Positions 42,869 to 50,876 of a stretch of 64,000 bases of DNA are shown here, in pieces. Where the stretch lies: NCBI GenBank assembly GCA_943370355.1, contig CALRQP020000006.1, positions 1 to 64,000 of the forward strand. Direction: 5' to 3'. Source of the DNA: JADCGM01 sp943370355. Lineage in GTDB: Bacteria > Pseudomonadota > Alphaproteobacteria > Sphingomonadales > Sphingomonadaceae. The notes beneath the pieces are model-generated. The model did not search any database, was not told where the DNA came from, and saw only the letters and a program-made list of their open reading frames with translations. Each line of letters opens with the position of its first letter. The first letter of the stretch is position 1. The translations under genes and the position numbers were made by a program.

Positions 42869-43765
42869 ATGGCCGAGCTGAACTATAATCACCTGCGCTA
42901 TTTCTGGGCCGTGGCGCGGGACGGCAACCTGACCCGCACCGCCGAGCGGTTGAACGTTTCGCAGTCTGCGCTGTCAGTCCAGATCCGAAAACTGGAGGAT
43001 CGCCTCGGCCATCCGCTGTTCGAGCGGCGCGGCCGTCAGCTCCACCTGACCGAGGCGGGCCGGATCACGCTCGATCATGCCGACGCGATCTTCGCGACCG
43101 GCGACGAATTGCTGGGGACGCTGCGCGAAACTGGCACAACGCGTCAGGCCGTACGCGTCGGCGCGCTCGCTACGCTGTCGCGCAATTTCCAGATCAGTTT
43201 CCTGAAGCCGGCGCTCGGCCGGACCGATATCGAGGTCATCCTGCGGTCCGGCAGCCCGGCGGAACTGCTGCTCGGGCTGCAATCGCTTGTGCTGGACGTG
43301 GTCCTGACCAATCAGCCCCCGCCCGCCGATGCGCTCGCGCCCTTCATCGTCCACAAATTGTCGGAGCAGTCGGTCAGCCTGATCGGCGTCCCGCGCCTTC
43401 TCGGCGCGACAGGCTCGGTACCTGCGCTACTCAAAACACATCCAGTGATCCTGCCGACCGTCCACACCAGCCTGCGGACCAGCTTCGACGCTTTCACCGA
43501 CCGACTCGGGATTCGGCCGCAAATCGCCGCCGAAGTCGATGACATGGCGATGATGCGGCTCCTGGCGCGCGAAGGTTTCGCGCTCGCGGTCCTGCCGCCC
43601 ATCGCCGTCCGCGACGAATTGGCCTCAGGCGTACTCGCCGAAGCCGGCGCCTTGCCCGCGATTACTGAATCCTTCTTCGCGGTCACAGCGGAGCGCCGCT
43701 TCCCGAACGCGATCGTGCGCGACCTTATCGGGGCGGCGACATCGGAGGCCGCCGCTGAGTCCTAG
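42869..43765 (+). CDS. LysR-family regulator of the dab operon
   Basis: A 298-residue LysR protein. The N-terminal winged HTH (LNYNHLRYFWAVARDGNLTRTAERLNVSQSALSVQIRKLEDRLG) resembles the NhaR/LysR branch, and the C-terminal effector domain is about 200 residues. Its divergent position to dabBA makes it the likely activator of bicarbonate accumulation, possibly sensing carbon or ion status. It is not a close CbbR by sequence context, as no RuBisCO genes are near. Confidence 0.87.
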   Translation: MAELNYNHLRYFWAVARDGNLTRTAERLNVSQSALSVQIRKLEDRLGHPLFERRGRQLHLTEAGRITLDHADAIFATGDELLGTLRETGTTRQAVRVGALATLSRNFQISFLKPALGRTDIEVILRSGSPAELLLGLQSLVLDVVLTNQPPPADALAPFIVHKLSEQSVSLIGVPRLLGATGSVPALLKTHPVILPTVHTSLRTSFDAFTDRLGIRPQIAAEVDDMAMMRLLAREGFALAVLPPIAVRDELASGVLAEAGALPAITESFFAVTAERRFPNAIVRDLIGAATSEAAAES

Positions 43766-44205
43766 ACCTGCGTGAACATCACTGCGGTCATCGCGAAAAA
43801 GCCGAGGATCGCGCTGATCCCGAGCGCCACGCCACCTCCATGCTGCAGGCGGTCCGACGTAACCTTCGGCCGCGCCGCCGCCATCATGTTGCGGATCGCG
43901 TCGAGCTGGCACGCCGAATAGCCGGCCGCCACGAAGTCACTGAGCGCCTCGCGGCTGCCCTTGAGCGCCGCTGCCGCCTGACGGCGCAGCGCTTCGAGGC
44001 GCGTATCGGCGAGTGGCTTGCCGCCCCGGCGGCCGAGCAAGGCGTCGACGGTGCGCTGGAACCGCGAGTTGGCAACCACCGGCTCCTGGCCGGAAGCGAC
44101 CAGATGCAGGACACGCATCTCGAGCGCATCGAAACGCACAGGTGCGGGCCCGGCAGTTCCGGTGCAGCTGTCGCTCGTGTCGATCATTTTCGTGTCTGCC
44201 AGCAT
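43762..44205 (-). CDS. hypothetical tail-anchored membrane protein
   Basis: A 147-residue protein with a soluble helical domain (RFDALEMRVLHLVASGQEPVVAN, ADTRLEALRRQAAAALKGSREALSDFVAAGYS) and a C-terminal membrane helix (VALGISAILGFFAMTAVMF). The family is unknown. ATG 44205 is preferred since GGAGA precedes it; earlier in-frame starts lack a site. It overlaps the LysR gene end by 4 bases and lies just downstream of the small peptide gene on the same strand, possibly in the same transcript. Confidence 0.55.
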   Translation of the reverse strand: MLADTKMIDTSDSCTGTAGPAPVRFDALEMRVLHLVASGQEPVVANSRFQRTVDALLGRRGGKPLADTRLEALRRQAAAALKGSREALSDFVAAGYSACQLDAIRNMMAAARPKVTSDRLQHGGGVALGISAILGFFAMTAVMFTQV

Positions 44206-44326
44206 CGCCGGTCTCCGTTCAGGCTCAAAATCGTTTCGCCCATGTCGGCTTTGCGGGCCGGCATTACCAATGCCGTGGCTGCATCGCTCCCATGTCCACA
44301 CTTACGGTGCGGGCGGCGAAAAGGTT

Positions 44327-44473
44327 TCACTTGGCGGCGACGGTCGTGACGGCCGTGTAGGTTGCAGCCTGGGCCGGAGCGGTAGCGCCAAGCAGGCAGA
44401 TCGAGGCGAACACGACAGTGCCGCTCAGGCCGACAATGGTGCGCAGCAGCGAGTTGGTGCTGGAAACGGTCAT
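44327..44473 (-). CDS. 48-residue exported peptide behind a sigma-54-type promoter
   Basis: A small gene of 48 codons plus a stop: MTVSSTNSLLRTIVGLSGTV followed by a hydrophobic run to APAQA and then ATYTAVTTVAAK. It reads as a signal peptide with cleavage after about residue 35, leaving a mature peptide of 13 residues. AGGAG lies 6 bases before the ATG. A sigma-54-type promoter and GGCG-N6-CGCC operators lie upstream. The very short mature part could be a structural, signalling or membrane-inserted peptide. No homologue is recognised. Confidence 0.7.
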   Translation of the reverse strand: MTVSSTNSLLRTIVGLSGTVVFASICLLGATAPAQAATYTAVTTVAAK

Positions 44474-44529
44474 GATAATCTCCTGTTGTCTGGTGAGGCC
44501 AGGTCATCCGGCCTCGTGCCCAACAGCAT

Positions 44530-44545
44530 TGCAGGAGGCGTGCCA
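44530..44545 (-). promoter_or_regulatory. sigma-54-type promoter of the 48-residue peptide
   Basis: On the minus strand the bases read TGGCACGCCTCCTGCA, with the invariant GG and GC separated by 10 bases as in -24/-12 promoters. The expected transcript start leaves a leader of about 47 bases before the ATG at 44473. Confidence 0.7.
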
Positions 44546-44557
44546 ACTGCCAGAAAT

Positions 44558-44602
44558 GGCGTATTTCCGCCTGTTTCCAACTGATTGGCGTAAATTCTCG
44601 CC
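44558..44602. promoter_or_regulatory. tandem GGCG/CGCC palindromes upstream of the sigma-54 promoter
   Basis: GGCGTATTTCCGCC occupies 44558-44571 (GGCG-N6-CGCC), and a second, looser repeat GGCG-N8-CGCC lies at 44587-44602. They sit upstream of the -24 element, where an enhancer-binding protein would act. The first matches the palindrome upstream of the PEP-CTERM gene. Confidence 0.6.
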
Positions 44603-44716
44603 CGAGATGGCGTGGATGAAAATCCCAACACTCGGCGAAAAGTCCCGCGCCTTGGCAAAGTGGCGGTCGTCCTCCGCAGCCTCGCCAACCCGTGCGCGCC
44701 GGGCTATGATTCCGCC

Positions 44717-45103
44717 ATGACAGACACTTCAATCGTGAGCGGCGGTTGCCACTGCGGCGCGGTCCGCTTCGAAGCCGATGTCCCCCCCGTGGTCGAAGTG
44801 CTCGACTGCAATTGCTCGATGTGCAGCAAGACCGGCTTCCTCCACCTCATCGTCAACGCCGCCGACTTTCGCCTGCTCACTGACCCCGCCGCGCTCACCG
44901 CCTACAGCTTCGGCAGTGGCGTCGCGCAGCACCTGTTCTGCACTACCTGCGGCATCAAAAGCTTCTACCGCCCGCGCAGCCACCCCGAGGGCTGGAGCGT
45001 CAACCTGCGCGCGCTCGACGACATCTCCGCGCTCACGGTCACCGTCACGCCCTATGACGGTCGCGGCGATTGGGAAGCCGCGCGCGCAAAACTCGCATCG
45101 TAA
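44717..45103 (+). CDS. GFA-family zinc protein
   Basis: A 128-residue glutathione-dependent formaldehyde-activating (GFA)/CENP-V fold protein with the zinc ligands GGCHCGAVRFEA, DCNCSMCSKTG and FCTTCG in order. The family includes the enzyme proposed to form S-hydroxymethylglutathione, but most members have unknown substrates. ATG 44717 starts the conserved domain. It is immediately upstream of glutathione reductase, 50 bases apart, so a link to thiol chemistry is plausible. Confidence 0.85.
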   Translation: MTDTSIVSGGCHCGAVRFEADVPPVVEVLDCNCSMCSKTGFLHLIVNAADFRLLTDPAALTAYSFGSGVAQHLFCTTCGIKSFYRPRSHPEGWSVNLRALDDISALTVTVTPYDGRGDWEAARAKLAS

Positions 45104-45153
45104 CGATTTCGCCTGTCGCCACGAACATCACATCAAACGAACCGGAGCCTCCC

Positions 45154-46497
45154 ATGTCCTACGACTATGATCTCTTCGTCATCGGCGCCGGCTCAGGCGG
45201 CGTCCGCGCCGCGCGTATTTCAGCAGGCCATGGCGCACGCGTCGCCATTGCCGAGGAGCATAAGGTCGGCGGCACCTGTGTGATCCGCGGCTGCGTGCCG
45301 AAGAAGTTGCTCGTCTATGGCGCGCATTTTGCCGAAGACCTTGTCGACGCGCGCCGCTTCGGCTGGGACGTCGGCACGCCGACCTTCGACTGGCCGACGC
45401 TGCGCGACAATGTCCTCGCCGAAGTCGACCGCCTGAACGGCATTTACACGACGAACCTCGACGCTGCGAAGGTCACCATCCTGCACGACCGCGCCGTCCT
45501 CAAGGACGCGCATACGCTTGAGGTCGGCGGCAAGACCGTCACCGCTGACAAGATCCTCATCGCCACCGGCGCGCGTCCGATGATCCCCGACGTACCGGGT
45601 GCCGAGCATGGCATCACTTCGAACGAGGTGTTCCACCTCGATCACCTGCCCGAGCGCATCGTCATCGCCGGCGGCGGCTATATCGCCAATGAGTTCGCCG
45701 GAATCTTCAACGAATTCGGCGTCAAGGTAACGATGATCATTCGCGGCGACGCGCTGCTGCGCGGCTATGACGAATCGCTGCGCGAGCGGCTGCTGATGAT
45801 CAGCCAGAAAAAGGGAATCGACATCCGCTTCAACTGCGCTTTCGATCGCATCGACAAGGGCGCCGACGGCAAGCTGACGATCGCACTCAAGGGCGGCGAC
45901 ACGCTCGCCGCCGACCAGCTGCTCTACGCAATCGGTCGCCCGCCAAACACCGAGCATCTCGGCCTCGAAGCGGCCGGCGTCGCACTCGATCCCAAGTCCA
46001 ATGCCGTGGTCGTCGATGAGGACAGCCGGACCAACGTCCCGAATATCTACGCCGTCGGCGATGTCACCAACCGCGTCCAGCTCACCCCCGTCGCGATCCG
46101 CGAAGGCCATGCCTTCGCGGACACCGTGTTCGGCAACAACCCGCGCCGCGTCGACTACAGCTGCATTCCGTCAGCTGTGTTCAGCCATCCGCCAATCGCC
46201 AGCGTCGGCCTGACCGAAGCGCAGGCGCGCAATAAATATGGCACCATCGCCGTCCACACCTCGGACTTCCGCGCGATGAAGAATGTGCTGGCCAACCGGG
46301 ACGAGCGCGCGCTCTACAAGCTCATCTGCGACGCCGCGACGGGCAAGATCGTCGGCGCCCACATCATCGGCCCCGACGCCGCCGAAATCATGCAACCGCT
46401 CGCAATCTGCGTGAAGGCGGGGCTGACCAAGGAGCAATTCGACGCGACGGTGGCCATCCATCCGACGATGGCGGAGGAATTGGTGTTGATGAAGTGA
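45154..46497 (+). CDS. gor: glutathione-disulfide reductase
   Basis: A 447-residue flavoprotein with FAD motif VIGAGSGGVRAARI, the redox disulfide in GGTCVIRGCVPKK, the NADPH-binding GGGYIANEFAG and the C-terminal catalytic HPTMAEE. These distinguish glutathione reductase from mercuric or dihydrolipoyl reductases. It keeps glutathione reduced using NADPH. GGAG lies 10 bases upstream of the ATG. Confidence 0.94.
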   Translation: MSYDYDLFVIGAGSGGVRAARISAGHGARVAIAEEHKVGGTCVIRGCVPKKLLVYGAHFAEDLVDARRFGWDVGTPTFDWPTLRDNVLAEVDRLNGIYTTNLDAAKVTILHDRAVLKDAHTLEVGGKTVTADKILIATGARPMIPDVPGAEHGITSNEVFHLDHLPERIVIAGGGYIANEFAGIFNEFGVKVTMIIRGDALLRGYDESLRERLLMISQKKGIDIRFNCAFDRIDKGADGKLTIALKGGDTLAADQLLYAIGRPPNTEHLGLEAAGVALDPKSNAVVVDEDSRTNVPNIYAVGDVTNRVQLTPVAIREGHAFADTVFGNNPRRVDYSCIPSAVFSHPPIASVGLTEAQARNKYGTIAVHTSDFRAMKNVLANRDERALYKLICDAATGKIVGAHIIGPDAAEIMQPLAICVKAGLTKEQFDATVAIHPTMAEELVLMK

Positions 46498-46532
46498 TGG
46501 GTGCGGCGCGACTACGACGGGTTGGCTCGGGA

Positions 46533-47210
46533 CTATTCCGCAAACCCCACAAACCGCGCCGCCTCCGCCACCTCCCGCCGCTCCGACACCACCGCGTTCG
46601 CCGGAAAGCTCTCATCCGGCCAACCGAGCGCGATGCTCTTCATGATCACATGATCGTCGCTGATCCCCGCATGCTCGCGCACCACGGGCGATTGCATGAT
46701 GCCTTGGCTGTTGATGACGGTGCCGAGTCCGCGTGACCAGGCCGCGTTGACCAATGCGGTCGCCACCGCGCCGCAATCGAAGGGCGTATCATCGCTGCCA
46801 GCCAGTTCCTTGTCATAGGCGATGATCACGCAGACCGGTGCGTCGAACTGGCGGAAGCCGCGCATTACCCAGTCCTGGCGCCCGGCCGCGTCGTCGCGAT
46901 CGATTCCCATGGCTGCGAACAATTGTTTGGCAACACCGATCTGCCGCTCGCGGTGTTTGCCGGCAAAGGCCGTGCCGGTGCGAAACTCGCGCGATTGCGG
47001 GATGCCTGCAACCATGCGCTCGGTGTTGCCGCGACGGATGCGATCGAGCGGCGCGCCGGTGATCACATAGAAATGCCAGGGCTGGGTGTTCATCGACGAG
47101 GGCGCGCGCATAGCCAGGCGGAGGATCTCCTCGATCAACGCACGCGGCACCGGATCGGGCTTGTAGCCGCGGATGCTGCGGCGGCCCATGATCACCTCGT
47201 CGAAGTCCAT
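46533..47210 (-). CDS. nitroreductase-family flavoprotein
   Basis: A 225-residue FMN-binding nitroreductase with the N-terminal GRRSIRGYKPDPVP, APSSMNTQPWHFYVIT and C-terminal SIALGWPDESFPANAV motifs. Reduces quinones, nitro compounds or other electrophiles with NAD(P)H. It is not obviously RutE, because RutE-type proteins differ in these motifs and it is 8 kb from rutA. GGGGAAG precedes the ATG at 47210. Confidence 0.87.
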   Translation of the reverse strand: MDFDEVIMGRRSIRGYKPDPVPRALIEEILRLAMRAPSSMNTQPWHFYVITGAPLDRIRRGNTERMVAGIPQSREFRTGTAFAGKHRERQIGVAKQLFAAMGIDRDDAAGRQDWVMRGFRQFDAPVCVIIAYDKELAGSDDTPFDCGAVATALVNAAWSRGLGTVINSQGIMQSPVVREHAGISDDHVIMKSIALGWPDESFPANAVVSERREVAEAARFVGFAE

Positions 47211-47417
47211 TTCGCTTCCCCTGAACGCACGGCGCGGCACGTCTGCCGGTCGCGTCTCTGACCTGTCTAGCTGCCCTCGCCTGCTGGCACCCCCTAGGCA
47301 ATCGCTCAGTCAGGAGAAGATCGGGAATAAGCAACGAGCAGTTCGACGCAACCGTCGCCGCCGCCCAGCCATGTCGGAAAAGCCTGTCCCGATGCGCTCA
47401 CCCCCCTCTTGCGCCGC

Positions 47418-48152
47418 ATGTCGCACCGGCGCAAAGCGCCGCCCATGTTGGCGGTGTTGAACGGCTTTGCGATCGCGCTGACGGTGCTGGCCGCGCTTGG
47501 CGGCGTGCACCTTTACAGCGCTGCCAATGGTCCGTTGTTCGAACCGATCGCGGCCACGCGGTCCGTGACGCCGCCGCGGGCGGCCGTCATCCTGTCGGGC
47601 GATTCGGGCTTCAGCGCCGGCCTGTCCCGGCAAGTGGGCAAGCGGCTCGCCGCCAACGGCATCGGCGTCATCGGCATCAACGCGCACCGCTTTTTCGTGA
47701 CGCGGCGCACCCCGGCCGAAACCGCCGCGCTGCTCGGCGATGCGATGGCGCGCGCCCGCGCGTTGACCGGCGCGACCAAGGTCCTGCTGATCGGCCAATC
47801 CTATGGGGCCGACATGCTGCAGGCGGCGCTAGCCGAGTTCACACCCGCCCAGCGGGCCGAAGTGTCCGGCGTGGTGCTCGTCGTGCCCGGCCAGACGCTG
47901 TTTTTCCAGATTTCCTGGAGCGAACGCTACGACCTGACGGCCCCCGACGCACCCGCCCTGCCGACCGCGAAGCAGCTCGATTGGCTGCCCGTCATGTGCG
48001 TGCGCGGCGCGGACGAAAGCGGCAGCCTGTGCCCCGACCTGACCCAACCGAATTTGACGCAGGCCGTGCTGCCCGGCGGGCATTATCTGCATCACAGCCC
48101 CGGCCCGCTCACCCGGCGCATCGCTGCCTTCATCACAGGCCTCCCGCAATGA
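47418..48152 (+). CDS. AcvB/VirJ-like exported hydrolase
   Basis: A 244-residue protein with an N-terminal membrane anchor or signal (MLAVLNGFAIALTVLAALGG) and the AcvB/VirJ alpha/beta-hydrolase fold: GDSGFSAGLSRQVGKRLA, nucleophile elbow GQSYGAD and a C-terminal GGHYLHH. In Agrobacterium AcvB is a periplasmic hydrolase of lysyl-phosphatidylglycerol. The start overlaps nothing upstream, and its end overlaps the MprF start (ATGA), so the two are co-translated. The start codon is uncertain among ATG 47418, TTG 47409 and ATG 47445. Confidence 0.82.
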   Translation: MSHRRKAPPMLAVLNGFAIALTVLAALGGVHLYSAANGPLFEPIAATRSVTPPRAAVILSGDSGFSAGLSRQVGKRLAANGIGVIGINAHRFFVTRRTPAETAALLGDAMARARALTGATKVLLIGQSYGADMLQAALAEFTPAQRAEVSGVVLVVPGQTLFFQISWSERYDLTAPDAPALPTAKQLDWLPVMCVRGADESGSLCPDLTQPNLTQAVLPGGHYLHHSPGPLTRRIAAFITGLPQ

Positions 48153-50707
48153 TGGCGCTGCTGCGTGATCACCGCCGCGCGCTCGCGATTACCGCGACGT
48201 TGGCGGTGGTCGTCATCGCCGGAATCGCGCTGCGCCATCTGCTCGTCGAAGTGCGCTACCGCGACATTCGCGATGCCGTCCGCGCGCTGGGCTGGCGCGA
48301 ACTCCTGCCCGCGATCGGCTTCACCGCGATCAGCTATCTGGCGCTGACCGGCTATGACGTGCTGGCGCTGCGGACCATCGGTCGGCCGCTGCCCTACCGC
48401 ACCGCGGCCTTTGCATCCTTCACCAGCTACACGCTCAGCCATAATCTCGGGCTGGCCGTGCTCACCGGCGGCTCGGCGCGCTACCGCATTTACACCGCCG
48501 CAGGACTCTCCGCCGCCGACGTTGCGCGGGTCGTCGCGATTGCGGCGCTGACGTTGACGACTGGGATGACGGCGCTGTTCGGCGTCGCGCTGCTCGCGCG
48601 GCCGGGTGCGCTGCGGCTGCATGACTGGATCGCGCCCTGGCCGTTTCAGGCGGCGATCGGCGCGGTGCTGCTTGGCGGGCTCGCCCTGTACATCCTCCTC
48701 GCCGCGGTCCGGCGCGGGCAGGCGCTACAGCTCGGCAAATGGACGCTGCCGCTCCCGAGCGCGCCGACGATCCTGCTGCAGATCGCCGTCTCGTCGATCG
48801 ATCTCGCCGCCGCTGCCGCGACGCTGTTCGTCCTCGTGCCGCATGCGCAGGCCGCGGCCTATCCGCTGTTCTTCGTCGCCTACATCATCGCATTGCTCGC
48901 TGCGTTGCTGTCGCACAGCCCCGGCGGCCTTGGCATTTTCGAGACGGTGCTGCTCGTCGCGCTGCCCTCGGTGCCGAAGAGCGAGCTTTTCGGCGCGCTG
49001 ATCCTCTACCGCGTCGTCTATTATCTGCTTCCGTTGGTAATCGCCGCAGCCCTGCTCGCGATCCGGGAGGGCAAGCGCTGGCGGCGGCCGGTCGCGCGGG
49101 CGCTGGAGGGCGCGCGGGGTGCCGCGACGGGAATCGCGCCGCCCTTCCTTGCCGCGCTGGGTTTTCTCGGCGGCGCGGTCCTGCTAGCCTCGGGTACGAT
49201 TCCTGCGCTCCAGAGCCGCATGCACGATCTGGAAGCATGGCTGCCGCTGCCGTTCATCGAGGCTTCGCACCTCGCAGCGAGCCTCACCGGCACCGCGCTC
49301 GTCATGCTCGCGCCCGGCCTCTATCGCCGCCTCGACGGTGCCTTCCACGCGACGCGCCTCCTCTTGCTGGCCGGGGCGATCTTCTCGCTCACCAAGGGCT
49401 TCGATTATGAGGAAGCACTGGTCTGCGTCGCGATCCTCGCATTGTTGCAATGGACCCAGCCCGCCTTCTATCGCCGCACGACGCTCACAGCCGCCCCGCT
49501 GTCGGCCGGCGGGCTGGCCTCCGCCGCCATCGCGCTCGCCATCGCCGCCTGGATCGGCTTCTTCGCCTACCGCCATGTCGATTATGATGACTCACTCTGG
49601 TGGAGCTTCTCGCTGCACGGCAATGCGTCGCGCTTCCTGCGCGCGACGCTTGCGGCATCGATCCTGATCGGCATCGCCGCCGTCCAGCGCTTGCTCGCCC
49701 CCGCCCAGGCCCCCGAAGAAGGCGAACCGCTCCCGCCCGACATCGAAGCCGCCGCCTTCGCCGCCAATTCGAGCAGCGAGGCTTTCCTCGCCTTGACCGG
49801 CGACAAGCTGTTCCTGACCGCGCCCGACGCTTTCCTGATGTATCAGGTCCAGGGCCGTAGCTGGGTCGCAATGGGCGATCCAATCGGTGCCGTAGCGGCG
49901 CGCGCCGACCTGATGTGGCGCTTCAAGGAACTCGCCGACGTCCATCAGGGCCGCGCGGTCTTCTATCAGCTCACGCCGGACGTGCTGCCCATCGCGATCG
50001 ACATGGGACTGCAGCTGTTCAAACTCGGCGAGGAAGCGCGAGTCGACCTTGCGACCTTCACCACCGACGGCCCCGCCGGGAAGCCGTTCCGTCACGCAGC
50101 GCGACGCCTGACCGAGGCCGGCGCGACATTCGAGATCGTTCCGGCAAGCGGAGTGCCCGCCTTGCTTCCCGAACTGCAGGCCGTCTCTGATGCCTGGCTT
50201 GCCGGTCACGGCAGCGAGAAGCATTTCAGCCTCGGCAGTTTCGACCCGGCCTATCTGGTCCGCACACCCGTCGCGCTGGTCCGCGTCGGCGGCGAGATCG
50301 TCGCCTTCGCCAATCTCTGGGCGACCGGCGACAAGGCCGAACTGTCGGTCGATCTGATGCGCCATCGTCCCGACGCGCCGCCCGGCCTGATGGACTATCT
50401 GTTCAGCCGCCTCATGCTGTGGGGACGCGCCGAAGGCTATGGCTGGTTCAACCTCGGCATGGCGCCGCTCGCCGGCATGGCCGACCGCCGATCGGCACCG
50501 CTCTGGCCGCGCGTCGGCGCCTTCCTCTATCGCCACGGCAACGATCTCTACGGCTTCGAGGGTCTGCGTGCCTATAAGGACAAATTCGGTCCCGAGTGGC
50601 GCCCTCGTTATCTCGCCAGCAGTCCGGGCCTGGGATTTGCGCGGGCGATGCTCGACATCACGACGCTGATTTCAGGCGGCCGGCTGAGCGCGGCACGTCG
50701 GCGTTAG
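48149..50707 (+). CDS. mprF: MprF, aminoacyl-phosphatidylglycerol synthase/flippase
   Basis: An 852-residue bifunctional MprF. About 13 N-terminal helices form the flippase half (TGYDVLALRTIGRPLPYRTAAFASFTSYTLSHNLG, HSPGGLGIFETVLL), and a C-terminal GNAT-like synthase domain (about residues 530-850) contains RSWVAMGDPIGA, EKHFSLGSF and DLMRHRPDAPPGLMDYLF. It transfers lysine or alanine from aminoacyl-tRNA to phosphatidylglycerol, reducing negative surface charge and cationic peptide binding. Coupled with the AcvB-like gene. Confidence 0.92.
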   Translation: MMALLRDHRRALAITATLAVVVIAGIALRHLLVEVRYRDIRDAVRALGWRELLPAIGFTAISYLALTGYDVLALRTIGRPLPYRTAAFASFTSYTLSHNLGLAVLTGGSARYRIYTAAGLSAADVARVVAIAALTLTTGMTALFGVALLARPGALRLHDWIAPWPFQAAIGAVLLGGLALYILLAAVRRGQALQLGKWTLPLPSAPTILLQIAVSSIDLAAAAATLFVLVPHAQAAAYPLFFVAYIIALLAALLSHSPGGLGIFETVLLVALPSVPKSELFGALILYRVVYYLLPLVIAAALLAIREGKRWRRPVARALEGARGAATGIAPPFLAALGFLGGAVLLASGTIPALQSRMHDLEAWLPLPFIEASHLAASLTGTALVMLAPGLYRRLDGAFHATRLLLLAGAIFSLTKGFDYEEALVCVAILALLQWTQPAFYRRTTLTAAPLSAGGLASAAIALAIAAWIGFFAYRHVDYDDSLWWSFSLHGNASRFLRATLAASILIGIAAVQRLLAPAQAPEEGEPLPPDIEAAAFAANSSSEAFLALTGDKLFLTAPDAFLMYQVQGRSWVAMGDPIGAVAARADLMWRFKELADVHQGRAVFYQLTPDVLPIAIDMGLQLFKLGEEARVDLATFTTDGPAGKPFRHAARRLTEAGATFEIVPASGVPALLPELQAVSDAWLAGHGSEKHFSLGSFDPAYLVRTPVALVRVGGEIVAFANLWATGDKAELSVDLMRHRPDAPPGLMDYLFSRLMLWGRAEGYGWFNLGMAPLAGMADRRSAPLWPRVGAFLYRHGNDLYGFEGLRAYKDKFGPEWRPRYLASSPGLGFARAMLDITTLISGGRLSAARRR

Positions 50708-50732
50708 CCCCTCCACCGTCGCGTGGTGGTGC

Positions 50733-50752
50733 CGATTGTCTGACGACAATCG
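50733..50752. promoter_or_regulatory. 8+4+8 inverted repeat after mprF
   Basis: Perfect arms CGATTGTC and GACAATCG around TGAC lie 26 bases after the mprF stop in an AT-rich gap. With no U tract it is as likely an operator for the downstream gene as a terminator. Confidence 0.4.
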
Positions 50753-50876
50753 TGCTTAACAATCTGCAAACGCGCAACTTTGTTAATAACTCTAGGTTGA
50801 GTTTAGGCGTCAGGACAACGCGGCATTTTCCCCGCAGCGTCCTAAGTAACGCCTGTAGCTTGCGTGGGGTGTTTGC

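Noticed and set aside
46533..47210. Nitroreductase as RutE completing the Rut pathway
   Set aside because: It is far from rutA, on the other strand, and its sequence reads as a general nitroreductase.
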